A stretch of 64,000 bases of DNA. It comes from Gymnopilus junonius (taxonomy: Eukaryota; Basidiomycota; Agaricomycetes; Agaricales; Galerinaceae). The translations under genes and the position numbers were made by a program. Location of the stretch: NCBI GenBank assembly GCA_015501075.1, contig JADNYJ010000021.1:62001-126000 (forward strand), read 5' to 3'. The notes beneath the pieces are model-generated. The model made no database searches and was not told the origin of the DNA. It saw nothing but the letters and a program-made list of their open reading frames with translations. Positions 46,271 through 59,191 of this stretch are shown here, in pieces (positions within the stretch are counted from its first letter, which is position 1; each line of letters starts with the position of its first letter).

Positions 46271-47017
46271 TCAAAATATGTTCCACTGAGAGTATAAGGT
46301 ATCTGAAGAAGAATCTTTCATTAGTAATCCATACCAAGGGGAATATCTATCAGATGACTTCGATTCCATCGGAAACGGTTTAATGTATTGCAATTCCAGG
46401 TCGAGTTCCAACCCTTCGTCCTTGGCTGAGTTCCGAATGTCAGTTGCCAAATCCATAAACTTTCTTCCTAATTTTATATTTACTCGCTTACTTCGTCCTG
46501 CTTCTTCACTATAGTCAATCTGCAATGCTCTAGTTTGGGACACCCTCAGAAGATCCGTACAGCATCAGAACTAGTGATCACGTAGTGAATGAAGAGGTTG
46601 CGTAGGTTTTTCCATATCGAAAGGATGCTTTCAGTAATCAAGAGATCTACGGCCATAATGGAAAGGCTTTGCAGAGGACATCGCCAAGATCGGCAGACGA
46701 GAGTAAGCAGCAAGGGCGCTTCAGTACTGCTCATGACCGGATTGCGGTGAGTTGGAAGACAATGTTGGAATATCGTGGAGGATGTCAGGGAGAAGTCCGC
46801 GGGTTGGAGATGAAATGATGTCGTATTCCAAGATCAATTGTTGCAAATCGCTGCATTCGGCTTCCAGTACTTCTAATGTCTTGTTAATGAATTTGGTTTC
46901 TGCGTCTATCTTCCGAATCTCCTGCACGGGTTCGAAATTTATGCCTTTGACTTTGGCTGTGACTGACTGGGGAGGACAGTCATTGTTTTCTAAGAATTTA
47001 GCAAGGTGGGAATGCAT
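46271..47017 (-). pseudogene. Truncated F-box paralog
   Basis: Three fragments align with the neighbouring intact F-box protein: FLENNDCPPQSVTAKVKG..LEAECSDLQQLILEYD..LLPDILHDI (47017-46721, F-box and coiled coil); EAPLLLTLVCRSWR fused directly to LQSLSIMAVDLLITES..LRNLFIHYVITSSDAVRIF (46734-46546), which skips the middle of the protein; and DEGLELDLELQYIKPFP..YSPWYGLL (46543-46271), matching the C-terminus. Frame changes and large internal deletions mark it as a pseudogene derived by tandem duplication. Confidence 0.75.
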
Positions 47018-47512
47018 TAAAAACTCTACAGCAGTGGAGTCAGGCCAAGGAGATTTGGTAGATGAGAAAGAGTAGAGTTTTAGTGACAGTATCGAAGTGC
47101 GAGCAGTTAATTGACATCAGTTTATCGATTACGCAGTGTCATCACTTTCATGTCATTGTTACGAACTGATACCGAGAACAACGGTAGAAAAGTGTAGCTG
47201 TTGGGCTGCCAGAGTAAGTACTTGCATAGTCTGAAGTATAGACCCAGATTTGTTAGCGTAGTAAATTAAATTTTATTCTTGCCGGGTTCCGTACGACGTA
47301 AGAAGGCGGGTGATTTATCCTGACTCTGAGGGTGAGGCAAAGAGTAATAATGAGTATATACACATTGTGCGGATATCTGAATGTCCACTGGTGTGGGATG
47401 CAATCTAGAAAACTATAGATGATACAATGCAACGAAAATATATAACAATGAAATGGCAATAAGACGTGTAACGAGCGGAAAGCCAGAGGAATGTTATATA
47501 TCTAGCAGATTT
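47018..47512. other. Intergenic
   Basis: No feature recognised between the F-box remnant and the 7TM gene. Confidence 0.4.
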
Positions 47513-48872
47513 TTAAGAAGTATGCGAGTTGAGAGTTTGAGAATGTGAGCGATAGGGATTGGAATGAGTTGAAGTGTTGGCATCACTGGATGACAATCCT
47601 GTAGATAAAAAAGAATATTGTTGTTGACTGGAGTTCAAGCTGCTGGGGACAGATGTAGAGGACACTGGTATCACGGTATAAGACGGGGCTGTGGTAACGG
47701 AGCGATCGGTGTCTTCGGCAGACTGAGGAAATTCACTGGTCGTTATCTTGTCCTCTTCTGCTACACGCCGTCGTCGGATTCGTGCTTGGATGATATCCTC
47801 GCACCCACGTAATTTGCGGTACAACAGCATTGCGACGACGAGAGAATTACAGACCAACAATGAGACAGTAGCCTGTGCATTGATGAGCGTCTTGAAGATT
47901 TGATATTTTTGTGAAACTTACTTGAAGCTGGGCCATCATCTCAAAGAGTAGTCGAGAGTCGGGCCCAAGCCGCGAGGCCGCATACCAGATGGTGCAGTAC
48001 AACATAGAGGCAATCATGGTGAGGACACTGCTCGAAAACAGTACCAAGACAAGAACACGCTCTTGGCGAGGGAAATCAATCTTCCAGAACATGATGAGAG
48101 GAGCAGCTACCAGAACAATGTCTGCGGCGAAGTCAACTGCCAAGAGTAACGCCAATCAATCAAACTGACGGCGCCTGATGAGTATGGAATGTGAGGTACA
48201 CACCGGTCACCCCGACAATGGTCCCAACGTCAGCACCAGATGGAGTCGATACGCAGTTATTAAAGTTGAGGTCCCACCAGGGAGTACCTCTGCAAGAGAA
48301 CGTCGCGATGAGAAGGCTGGCGAGGTATAGAAGGAAGAGAACAACAACGAAGCCAAAGGCCCATATTCTGTACGGATGCCCAGGAAGAAATATCCTGGCG
48401 ACAGATAGCGTCATACTAATACGAGAGAACCTAGTCACGAGTGCGTGAGTGCAAAAGGAACGTGAAAAGACGGAAATCCATACCAAATCTCCGAGAAGTA
48501 TAGAAAGGAATCAAACCAGGCGGAATAAATGAAGCCACTAGGATCCGGAATATCCCAAGAAATATCTGCAAAAGTCAGAAGAGCTCTTAATCGTATACAT
48601 GAAAACCGCTGGCACTCACCATGGTTCTTGTACTTCGCCCACATCGTCACAATGTAAATGATGTCAAAACACCAGGGTATAACGACAATGTAGTCGTCCC
48701 ACCAAGCCCGACGCGTCCTCCATCTGTGCCCAATCCGTACCAAGGTCGAACTGAAAGCCAAAAAATGAAGGAGTGTGATGGAAACTATCAAAAAATATTA
48801 AGGGACGAACAACCTGAAAGAAATCGAAAACTCACTTTTCCAAGCAAGCTGATTTTGCGTAGGGAGAGTCAT
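47513..48872 (-). CDS. Fungal rhodopsin-domain 7TM membrane protein
   Basis: The integral membrane family usually annotated as rhodopsin-like in fungi, related to Pth11-type proteins; plasma-membrane sensor role is assumed, not shown. First exon MTLPTQNQLAWK (ATG 48872) splices to ISITLLHFLAFSSTLVRIGH. Helices include WWDDYIVVIPWCFDIIYIVT, YRIWAFGFVVVLFLLYLASL, DIVLVAAPLIMFWKIDFPRQ, VLVLVLFSSSVLTMIASMLY and TVSLLVCNSLVVAMLLYRKL. The motif RRAWWDDY after helix 2 and the FSRISMTLSVARIF segment are family-typical. A Ser/Thr-rich cytoplasmic tail follows. No signal for light sensing (no retinal-binding lysine motif) was seen. Confidence 0.85.
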
Positions 48873-49709
48873 CTATTCAGGTGGGACGGACGAAACCTGC
48901 GATGCGGATTTTGGTAAGAAGGAAAAGTTGACATGTGGACCCTTGTCAGAGCTGGCGTTGAATATATAAATGACTTTATCATTTTCCAGGGTCACTGCTT
49001 CTTCTGAAAATTGCCCCTATCTTATAAGCCCTTAATCAGGTACTTCCCCGCTTTCTTGCACAGGAGTCTAAAATAGGCATTTTACTCAGCGCCAGAAACC
49101 GTGCGCTGGCCTTGCTGGGTCGGGTTGTGCACATCCGTGAAACGGAATGTCAAACCGAGGTTGGGTAGTTGAAATAACGATACCGAAATGTTAAGCGAGG
49201 TGTGCTGCTTTGCTATATCCCGTTCGGTGCGACTGAGATTGTTCATCAACAGCTTTGGGCCAGTCGAGAAGGATGTCGTAAGAAGTCCGTTCCTTCAAAG
49301 ACTGAGCTTCGACTTCCATGTGCCTGCATACGCTGATCGGACCACGCGTACTTATGAATAGGTTGCGGTGAAGAATCCTAAGTTTTTGAGTCTTTGATCC
49401 TAAGGGTTATAATTAGCAAAACCTATTCAAGTTCAAAAAAGCCAAGTGAATATGTTACCAAGGCGGAATCGAGGGGGAAGGTAGGGTCATAACACTGTGG
49501 TCGGTCTTGGATGGCCCTTCAAAGGGTCCCTGAATTCGCATTACGTGTTTCGAGGTATCTATTGCAATAATATTCTAAGAAATGCGTCGAAAAAGTCCAC
49601 AAGAAAAGAAATATAAACACTTTAAAATACTGCACCGGTACCGCATGCGCGCATACAAACTGAGCTCCGAAAGATCACACATTTCCCAGTCATCTGATAA
49701 CATATTTAT
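48873..49709. other. Intergenic (about 840 bp)
   Basis: Upstream of the 7TM gene and downstream of the MFS gene. Nothing recognised. Confidence 0.45.
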
Positions 49710-52201
49710 CTATTCCCTATCATCTTCCCAAGCCGCCTCGGTCCTCGTCGATATCTTCATCATCCGTCTCGAGGCAGCAATCTTCCGTCGATCCCTTAAC
49801 CCAGCCCATATGCTAAGCAACATTGCAAGGAAGGTCGCAGCGGTCGTCAGATAGATTGTGTTCACATAACACTCTAAACCTTGGAGACACTGCGGGGCGG
49901 TTATGACAGTAGCGCCAGTAGCCGGTTCCGACCCATCGTGTGCGTCGAGGTTGTGGCCAAAGATAAGAGAGAAGAGGTTCCCAGCGATGATGGGCGACAT
50001 GGAGAGGTAGCCCCAATTCTCAGAAAAGTGCGCTGAGAGTCCACGGAAGGTTCGAATGTAAGTGAGATTATTTTAGGGAAAGACACCGAGGACATACGCA
50101 TTCCAAACCATTCTAAACATACAGTTGGGAATAAGGAAAAGACACTTCCATGCGCAAGTCCAAGAAGGGCACTTGCAACCCATAAATTCTCTATGCGGCC
50201 TATGATCGACGCGACAGCTTGAGAGATGAAGAAAAAAAAGGAGACAGGGACCAAAGAAAAGGATCGCGGCATTTCATACTTGTTCTTTGCGTAGTCCGAC
50301 ACCAGACCTACGCAGGAGGGTTGTTATTAGAGTAAGATACTAAAAGAAAACGCGCATTAAATTTTACCTATAAAAATCCTTCCGCAGAAATTCACGAGGC
50401 TGATGACAGACACCTGAGCTGCCTGCCAAGTAGCAGCGTCAACCTCACTATAAATCGGGTTTTGATGAGCATATAACGCTTGAGACATGGACCCAACGTT
50501 ATTAATGACTGCCACGACCGTCAGACAAATGTTGATAAATGATTTTTAGTGAAAAAACGTACACATCAATCCTGTTCCGCTTACTAATCACGACCGATAA
50601 GTAAATTGCCGATGTACTACAAATTGAAAGGCTCACATATGGATAGGATCGTAAAAAGGAGCCAGAAGTCGCTGCTAAGCCAAAGCCTCTTGCCATACAC
50701 ATTTGGCACGGTGCCAAGCACCATGGCCCTCCCTCGGCTCAAACTCCGAGGTCTCTGGGATACGTCGAGGAAACCTTCATTCTCCTCCTGCTGTTGGACT
50801 TCCAGCTCATGCTCGCTCACATGCCGAGCATAGCTGCCATCCTCGTTACCTCCATGCGGTGAATGAGCTTGCACATGACGAGCATAATGAGGGTGATGAG
50901 GGTCCACGAAATCATGGTCAAGCAAATGAGTGTGGCTCGTGTTGTGGCTTATAAACGGACCTGCGACTTCAAGGTCGTCTTCAACCTCTTCTTCCACGAT
51001 GTCGTAGCCCTCCTGCGGCGGCAGTGGAATTGGCCGGATAAGGAAGAAGCCCATGATCATAGGAATGGCGGTACCGAGGGCCAAAACAAGTAGAAATGCC
51101 GAGGTATCACCTGCAAAAAATAGGTGCGAGAGGCTCGAAAAAAAGAAAGCAGATAATCCGAAGCCCGAGATGACCAGACCGGTCGTCGACCCTCGCTGAA
51201 AGACAAAAAAGGTGATATGAAAACCGTTAAATTGGTCATACAATCTTTCTGAACTCACAGCTTTGTCTGGAAATGTTTTCGCTGTAGAATTGACTGCACT
51301 GACAAGACCAGCATTTCCTCCAGCACCTGTCATGCATCCAAATGCGACCAATGCACCGAAAGTTAAGGTTGATATTGTTATAGCACCATTTGGTACGCCA
51401 GAGTCGTAGAGATATCGAATGCCAGAGTATCCCCCTAGTAACAAGATGAACGCTCCTACAAGAGGGATCCGAGGACCGCGACGGTCAATTATTCGACCCC
51501 ATACGGGACCACTGGCATACACGCCCACTATATGAATCGTATCAGATAATGACGAAGACGAGGCTAGAAAGACGAAGTACCATTTCCAGCTAGGCCAACA
51601 ATGTTTAGTTGTGTATGTGTTATACCCAACCTAGCCCCGAGTTGGGGCGAATATGCTAGATCAAAAGGCCGGGTGAGTCATGACCAACATCAAGTGAATT
51701 CACTAAAACGAAGAGAAAGCATGAAGGGCGAGGTGTACGTCAATATGGATTGGAATAAAGTCGACAATCCGCGATGAGCTAAACCCTCATCGACCCGCTA
51801 TTTATGTGACAGTATATGATCCCTTCATACCGCCATCCTGATAATGTGTCCAGTCGAAGCAAATACGATATCGCTCCACTACGCAATAAGAGCAAGGCCA
51901 AGAATCCCAATCCACGCGTCCAGGCTCCTCATGAACGTCTTCATTCGCGGATAGGGCAACATATGTCGATAGGACTGCAACCCAGACCATCTGCAGCATA
52001 AAAACAGAGCCCGCCGCTCACCTGAATAGACCTATGGTATCAGAAACAGTCAGCACAACCCTCCGGATTCCGGAACTCGGATAATGGACTGAGACTCACA
52101 TAATTCGTCCCCGCGCTCAACGCAACGAACAAGGACGCAACGAGAGTCGTCAGCCTCGGTGCACTGAGCAAAGGTGGTGGTATTGGGGCATTGTTGGCCA
52201 T
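49710..52201 (-). CDS. MFS transporter, nodulin-like/MCH1-type
   Basis: Twelve-helix major facilitator, monocarboxylate-transporter-homolog (MCH1) or nodulin-like group. Starts MANNAPIPPPLLSAPRLTTL and the first helix VASLFVALSAGTNYVYS, then VGVYASGPVWGRIIDRRGPR (the cytoplasmic loop 2-3 G-x-x-x-D-R-x-G-R motif), TGAGGNAGLVSAVNSTAKTF, RGSTTGLVISGFGLSAFFF. The long central loop (about 130 residues, His- and acid-rich: HNTSHTHLLDHDFVDPHHPH) separates the two halves, typical of MCH1. The second half includes RLWLSSDFWLLF, VSVISLVNFCGRIFIGLVSD, FGMAHFSENWGYLSMSPIIA and a C-terminal helix YVNTIYLTTAATFLAMLLS. About eight introns. Substrate unknown. Confidence 0.85.
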
Positions 52202-52844
52202 TACTTGATTACACGTCTACGTAGAAATATGGTCCGAATCCAAGTCGGCGTTGGTGGTCAATGACGACACTTTAATGGATGTCGCTGGTAGATAAAAAAG
52301 AGAGAAAGAGAGGTTTATTATGCAAAATATGCTGTATATCAGTCTAGCTGTCGCGCATCTGGGCTGATTCGAAGGGAATAATGATTGAACAAGTTCAAGG
52401 TTGGAGAGTCCAGTGGCGTAAATCCGTCTCACAATGATATCGCTTATATTCCCACGCGGGCCAATTATAATAGTACAATTTGGCATGCGAGTGAGGACAT
52501 GCTCGCCCAGAGGTCCAATGGTATTCATGTGCTTTATTTTAAAGATTAAGACGTTCTGTTTACTAAGTTACTTGACAGGATTCGGGTAATATAAGGTGGC
52601 CGTGATTGGAATAATAGACAAGGGGCCAGAAAGTAAAAAGAGAAGAAGCGTCCATAATGATCGTCCATGTAATGAATGAATGCGAGATGATACAGATGTT
52701 GATATGGATGATGAATCAGGGATAAATGAAAGAGTAGAAGTAGAAACACGAAAGAACCCGCCCATCATAACAAGGGAAAAGGCATAAAAGAGAAAGAGAA
52801 AAAAAGGGTAGAAAGAATATACAAACCGTCCAACAACCACGAGC
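52202..52844. other. Intergenic
   Basis: Upstream of the MFS gene; no gene recognised. Confidence 0.4.
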
Positions 52845-55800
52845 TCAAATCAACGCCTGTTCCACATAAAATTTGGCAACAGCATTCAACAGCCGCTGTG
52901 ACTCCTCCATCCATTCCGCCTGCAGAATAGCCTGCTCCCCCTCCCTCCTTTCTCTATCAAAGTTCTTCACCCTAACCTCAAATGCTGCGGACACCGGCCT
53001 ATGATCGCTCACATTTACCTCATATCGCCTATAGCTCACTTGCCTCACCCGAGTCGCCACCCTAGTGCGCCACAGGACACGATCGCACCAAGCAGGAGAG
53101 CGACGTTTCTCAGAAGAGTCGTACTCGTCTGAGAAGGGGTCGTATTTGTACGTGGGCTTGAACGTGATGGGACCTTCTGAGAACCCGCGTAAGCGGCATC
53201 CGCGATTGAATCTGATCTCGCGGAGGAGTTGATCGTGCTGGAGGAGGGCGTTGAGATCGCCTGCGTGAACACCCGCAATGATCGCATCCCGCCGATGGTC
53301 GATCCGATAATTCAAGTCTCCGTTCAACTGCAACGACGCATTCAGTATCACTCAAGAGATTCTGGACTTCACTTACGAAGACGAATTCATGATCAAGAAT
53401 CATCGACCCATCCCCTCCGCCCACATAAGCCAAAGGACGGTCTGCAGGCGGGAACACTGACTTGTCCTCCAAAATGGCAGCAATATCGGCATTTCTTCTC
53501 CTCACGGCATTCTGACCAGCTGCAAGATGGCAATTGATAAAACATATTGAAGAATCGCCAATCACGAAACGAGCAACAATGCCACCCTGAAAGAGAAGCA
53601 TGATAAGGAACATGTTCAAGCAAAGAAGAAAAGAAGAAAACAAACCTTGTTCCCATATCTCCCACCCATTCCCCTTTTGATTGTAGTAACAGCAACATCA
53701 TCAAACACAGCCCTCTCCTCACTCTTCACGAACACGCACGAAAAAAGTCCAACCAGATTCTCCGTATGCACAACGGTATACGTCAACTCCTTTGGCATGG
53801 CTAGTCTCACAGCCAACACCAAGCGATCGTACCACCTCCTATACGCCCCAGTCACTTTTCCGAGATCCCATTATCCTCCCCGTTCTTCTTCTTACCACCT
53901 AACAAGACATGTTTGGCTGTCATCCGACGAGATTCTAGATCGATGACTTCTTGGAACCCAAAGACGATCACATCGGGTGCTTGTTCAACGCTGTGCAGGA
54001 CATCATCAAAAAAGCTTGCGTTATGCCCAGTGGCTAATGAGTCTGGGCGAGCAGAGTCACAGTTCCAGGTAGTAATGAGGACAGTCAGGTCGCGGAAGGA
54101 GCTGAAAGATGTTTCCTTCTTCTCTAGTTCTTTGTCTGCAAAAGGGTCGCATAAGTATACGAGTATACAAAGTAGAACAAGGAAGGATGACGTACCAATC
54201 CAATCCAACCCCAACAATCCATCCCAGAGCCTCAGCTGTTCATCCCTCCCCACACTCCCCACACACAGCTTCCCAACCTTCACGACCCCATAATGGTCAA
54301 CCAACAGACGCATCACCGGTAGTCCAGGATGCGCATTCCAACAATTTGTCACCACCCACGGCCTCTGCGACACATCATAAGCACTAATCATCCCATTTCG
54401 ACTCCCTGCCCAAAGCCTATTATTCACGCCTTCCAGACTCAACACGTCCGAAGTCGAGACTTTCACCACCTCAATACAGAGCGGGTATCCGTCTTCCGTG
54501 TCTAGCTCCCACATTGAGATGTACCCTTCTTCGTGTCCTATAAACACCATGCGAGGTTGGGAAGGCAGCATCGCAGCCGACGTTACAGGCCCAACGTGGT
54601 CAGACGGTAACAATGAACGGCCGGTATTGGCAGGGTTGAAGATATCGTAAATTCTGATAACAGGTGTTCTTTGCCCAGGGGTTACTCCATGGTGCTCTGT
54701 CCTCGCAGCCGTCCAAAGCTTGCCATCCAACATCTTCGTAAAATCCTGCTTATCCGTCGTCCTGACTACACGTGGCACAGTAGATAGCAGAGAAACATCT
54801 TCTTGTGTAGCCTGGTCTGGAGAGAAAATAAGAGCCTTCCCAGACTCGTCTAGCGTAATCATAGAACGCGCATATCGGAAGACATGAGTTATGGGATGTA
54901 GATGAGCAGAGTACTTGACAGCACGGACAATGGTAGTCCTGATGTCCATTTCGAATATGTGCCCCTCCTTCGTCCCGACCCAAAGTAAGAATCCACGATC
55001 AGACTCGGTCGATGTTGGTCGAATCTCCATACACGTCACTTTTGTATCCTTCAAACCCATATCTTTCGTATCCAAACTGAAGAGAGGCGCTTCCGAGGCA
55101 GCAAGGTTGTACACCTTGACATGGTGATGATGTGCAGTGATGACATGGGTACCAGAAAGGACCACCGAGCCTGAGTGGGGGTGAACATGAATTTGAGGGT
55201 CAGGGAATCCCTCTCGGAAGGAAAGAGTTGGCGGTCTCCTAGAAGATGCACTACCATCAGGCATCATGTCGATGGCTTGAACCTTTGGCTCATCCTCCTC
55301 TCCAGACTCTTCATCAGAGGAAGGATCTGCAGACCGACGTGGCGGAGGAAGCTTATCACCTAGCGCGATGGTACGAGTAGGTGGCGGTGGAAGTTTACTG
55401 GCTCCGAAGGTCTTTCTTTCCGTCGTTACAGGTGATTCACTCCCATTCCCATTAGGCGGTGAAATTTGCGACCTGCTAGGCAAATGTGGAGGTGTTCCAG
55501 AGGCAGATGGCGGAGGTATATCAGTGACTTGGACCGTGCTCCGCCGCACCGGAAGTGGAGGCGCAGGAGATGTCTGCTTCCCCACAGGCAATGAAGCAGA
55601 CATGTAGCTATGTTCGTACTTATTGGGGGAAATAGAAATGCGATTTCGAGGTGGTGGTCGAGGGGGAGGAACAAGATTGGTGCGTGATGAACGTTGAGAC
55701 TGGGGTGGCGTTACGCTGACATCACTGTCATAAGACAATTGGCTTGCATCGCTGAAATGAGCACCGAGCTGTCGAATAGAAGTGGCCTCCACGTTGGATA

Positions 55801-56544
55801 CATTGGCGGCTAGCGCCTGATGCCTCACAGGTATAGTAGGAGGTATAATTGTTGCTCCTTCTCCTTCATCAGAGAAAGGACTGCGCGGTACTAGCCGGGT
55901 CTCAGATGTGTCTTCTGGACTAGCTGTTGTTCTCGGAACGGGTAGCAAATTAGCAGGACGCGGTGGAACAGCAGGCTTCGCATCTAGCTGGAAGATGGTA
56001 TTTGAAGAACTGCTCTCTGCCGGTGAGAGAATACGACTCGGGGATGCAGGTAGAGTAGGAACACTGAATAGACGTTAAAATCGAACAAGGCGAAATTTGA
56101 ATCATCTTGGAAGGACGCACATCCTATTCTGCAATACAGCGACGCTCGGAGGAATCAAAACGGCATCCCTTACACTAGGCGGGATGGGGACCGGACGCAA
56201 CAAAGGAGATGTTGATGCGGAAGGCGTGGGTGACGGAGCAGCAAGTTTGGATCCACGGGGAGGAGGAGGCGGCGGCGGTGGCCGTTTCGTGGCTGTGTCC
56301 TCAAATCTGAAGAGGATGATGATGAACGGAGGTGTGTACTCTCCGGCAGTGAAAGGACCACCTGAGAACTGGAAGTAGCCCTTGGTCGTGGACTTGGGGG
56401 TGGTTTTAAGGCGAGGTGATCAGAGGTGCTACTCGGCCTGATACTATTAATGTTATTCGAAGTCTCCGAGGCCATTCTTTCGAACTTTGACCTTAGGCTT
56501 TGCACAGCCGGCAGCGATTCTGAATCGATGGCAGGCGACTCCAT
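52845..56544 (-). CDS. WD40-containing inositol polyphosphate 5-phosphatase
   Basis: Phosphoinositide/inositol phosphate 5-phosphatase. The N-terminus is Pro/Ser-rich and disordered (MESPAIDSESLPAVQSLRSK..). A beta-propeller follows: IHVHPHSGSVVLSGTHVITA, FLLWVGTKEGHIFEMDIRTT, KLWTAARTEHHGVTPGQRTP, LWAGSRNGMISAYDVSQRPW, CVGSVGRDEQLRLWDGLLGL. The IPPc domain shows VLITTWNCDSARPD, DVIVFGFQEVIDLESR, NLVGLFSCVFVKSEER, NCHLAAGQNAVRRRNADIAA, and the signature motifs NGDLNYRI and SPAWCDRVLW, ending with VSDHRPVSAAFEV. All catalytic motifs are present. The first exon (56544 to about 56280) is one base out of frame with the proline tract RPPPPPPPPRGSK. Likely acts on PtdIns(4,5)P2-type lipids at membranes. 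Confidence 0.88.
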
Positions 56545-57062
56545 CGTTGGCGAACCGATTGCACTCCAGAATGCAAATCAGTGTCAAGATAGCTCCAATA
56601 CTTGGTGCCCTGCTGGAAAGGGGAAAGGGGCTGAACGCCTGTGATCAACAAAACAAAGGTCCTAGGAAAATGAGTCGATATGAGTATTTATTTACCAAGG
56701 TGTGCTGATTTGCGCTTTGTATTACACACCGGTTCCGGACCCGTTCCAATGCTCCACGGTATTTAAGCGGTGAGGAGATATACGTCTAAAAATTCTGCTT
56801 TAAAAGAAGAAATGATAGAAAATGAGACGCGGAACAGCGCGTTGAGATCAAGGAAGGATGACGGAGAGGGACCACAGTGTGGCGGTGCGGCAGAGAAGGA
56901 AGCTATCGTCTTCGAAGCCAAACATATGCAATTACCAGCGATAAGATCTCCGCTTTCGAACGAAGTTGCTCTTGAGTCTTGACTTCTCTCTTGAATTATA
57001 CCCGCAGCCAAGCGCCTTTGAAACGACCTTTGACAAGTTGAGTTTTGTGTAGTTTTTTTTTG
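56545..57062. promoter_or_regulatory. Divergent intergenic region between 5-phosphatase and Costars genes
   Basis: Separates divergent starts. No motif stands out. Confidence 0.35.
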
Positions 57063-57529
57063 ATGATGTGTCAGCTAATACTGGGAGTTCTCTCCCTCCA
57101 TCAGTGAACACCGCCCATGAAATTGGAATTTTAGCAAGTGTGTCCGACCCTTCAAGTTTATAGTGCACTGATTACGCAGAGCTGACTACATTTCTTTACA
57201 GCCGCAATCAAAGAATACGGAATTGTCAACGCAGATGGGCGTAGCAGCGTCGCTTACGGTATTCTGTTTGACAAGACGGCCAATACTTGTAAGATGTCCG
57301 ACCGAGCCATTTATTTAGATGTAGGACTGACCACCAAATCACCAACACAGTGGAGGCGCTAAATGGAACTCTAAGGGCCGCTAAGAAGCAGAAGAAGGTA
57401 ACGTAGATTTTCGTGTGAATGCTTATATCAGATCAATGATGAATGACTGCGTACTTGCAGGTTGCTTTTGACGCTGAATTGCTTATGATGCCAAAGGACA
57501 AAGACGTTCAGATAATTCTTCTAGAATAA
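57063..57529 (+). CDS. Costars (ABRACL-like) family small protein
   Basis: Small Costars-domain protein, related to the C-terminal domain of actin-binding Rho-activating protein; in other eukaryotes it affects actin dynamics. Exons joined at introns of 50-70 nt give HEIGILATAIKEYGIVNADG, RSSVAYGILFDKTANTLEAL, NGTLRAAKKQKKVAFDAELL, MMPKDKDVQIILLE. This matches the family core (…DGK.SV.FG.LF.D…FEAL.GTL.AAK…V…GELL…DV.IILL). Stop TAA at 57527-57529. The first exon is uncertain: ATGATG at 57063 fits if a 35-nt intron (branch-like ctaat) is used; otherwise the start is further upstream or the frame is broken in the poly-T at 57053-57061. Confidence 0.78.
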
Positions 57530-57931
57530 ATTGGTTGTAAATTTGACGTCGAATAAATGTGCATGATTTAATAGGAAGGTTTAGACGGTGATTACAAGTA
57601 GGTCTGGGTATAGTATATACATGATATGTACATGATCAGGAATTATATACAGTATAACAACGATTAATGATGCAGAGTTTGTATGAGTGGGATGTCCAGT
57701 AGCGTACATATGTGAAGTGGATCAAAATAAGGTGTAGAGCAAAGAAATTTAGAAGTGATAAATCATCAAGATGTCCAAAACCTGAGGGAAATAGCAAATT
57801 GAAATGGTGAAATAAGGAGTATTTGAACAATGCAGCAGTTTCAAAATTCTGTCCAGGATCAAGTCAAGTCCAAGATTTGGTAGTTGCGTTGAGCGGAAGA
57901 TGATAGCATGTCAAACCGAGGGTCCAAATCA
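57530..57931. other. Convergent intergenic region
   Basis: AT-rich sequence between convergent genes; no feature recognised. Confidence 0.4.
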
Positions 57932-59191
57932 CTAAAGATTTTCCTTTTCCATAAGTTCCTCCATTGATTTCCAACTCGGCAACATGAATATTTCTGGGAG
58001 CCTTTCCCATACCCTCTTCCTCCCCTCTTGCAATGCTTCTGAACAGATCCTTCTGCAGGCCCTGCACATTACTCGGGTCTGCTCATCATCCCAGCTTTGC
58101 TCACTCCATACCTCCAAAGGCCATTGCAAGACCCAAGTCAAGGCCGTTTCGAGTGTTTCCATCCTCGCGTCCGCACACTTGTGAAGTTGACTACATCCTG
58201 CCTGTTTGGCAATGACAGAAGGAATACGCAGGAAGCTTAAAACCTCTTTTGTGGCCAGCTCCTTCTGCTCTGTAAATCCTACAAGGACTTTAATCTGAAG
58301 CTCGGCATCAATGGTACCATCTATAAACATCTGGTTACCAATCAAGCTCTCCATGTCATATTTACAACATTCATAGAGAGCCGATGGTAAAATCCAGGGT
58401 GCTTCACATTCAAATGCAATTTTGATAACCTTGAGGGTCTCGGTAGGTGTAGCGTAGTACAAAGAGTTGGAATCCGACCCCACAGAGGTAAGTGGGAAAT
58501 TTGCCCTTGAGCGCCTCCGGTCCCAGCTGTCAAGTGATACGGGATAAGCAAGCGAGAGATGAGCCAAAGCGCGCTTGCGCAGGAACTGAACTTGGTATCT
58601 GGTGCTCAGCTTAAGCACAGCAAGAACCGTATCGAGTGAAGTGGAGATGAGTGAACCAGATTCCTCAGAAATAAACGGGCGCTCGAAGAACCTGATGTAA
58701 AATTAAGTTAAAAATTCATAAACAGGATATTTATCGATATCCCAGTTCTAGGAAGGTAAAAATTGATCTTACTCAGAGTTGTATAGTGCCATTAAAAAGG
58801 CATCTCCCTCCTTATCGTCCACTTCCAAAAGTTCGATCATTTGCAATCCACTCTCAGCGTCAATATCATGGTCAAAGTACACGGGATCGTTGAATGGCGA
58901 AGCCAGGAAATCACGCAAGACGAAAGACTTTTGTGAAAATGGGTTGTGTGGCAGCTTCCATCGCAGACCACCTGTATGGAAAATAACGAGCCTGTCGTCG
59001 TACCAAAGGGGGCCGGGGGAGGGTATGGAGCTTGAAGTTAACAATGTGGAAACTGTTTCATGGGGACTTCCCTGCTCGGAGCCAGAGGCAGAGGAAGTAG
59101 ATTTTGAGGGAGAAGGGCTGGCACTGGGCGGGGGCGAATATACTCTCGGAGGTGCCCACACCTTATACAGAGGAGTAGATGAAGCAGTCAT
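57932..59191 (-). CDS. BTB-like domain protein
   Basis: Begins MTASSTPLYKVWAPPRVYSP and a Ser/Pro linker (SPPPSASPSPSKSTSSAS), then a BTB-like core, LVIFHTGGLRWKLPHNPFSQ, KSFVLRDFLASPFNDPVYFD and GLQMIELLEVDDKEGDAFLM, spliced at ALYNSE to FFERPFISEESGSLIS. The C-terminal helical region (LSTRYQVQFLRKRALAHLSL, LYECCKYDMESLIGNQMFID, CRACRRICSEALQEGRKRVW) is typical of the numerous Agaricomycete BTB/POZ-like proteins, often suggested as Cul3 adaptors. Two exons. Adaptor role is family inference. Confidence 0.82.

Noticed and set aside
47513..48872. Light-sensing microbial rhodopsin
   Set aside because: The helices match the fungal rhodopsin-named 7TM family (Pth11-related) and no retinal-lysine motif in the last helix is visible.
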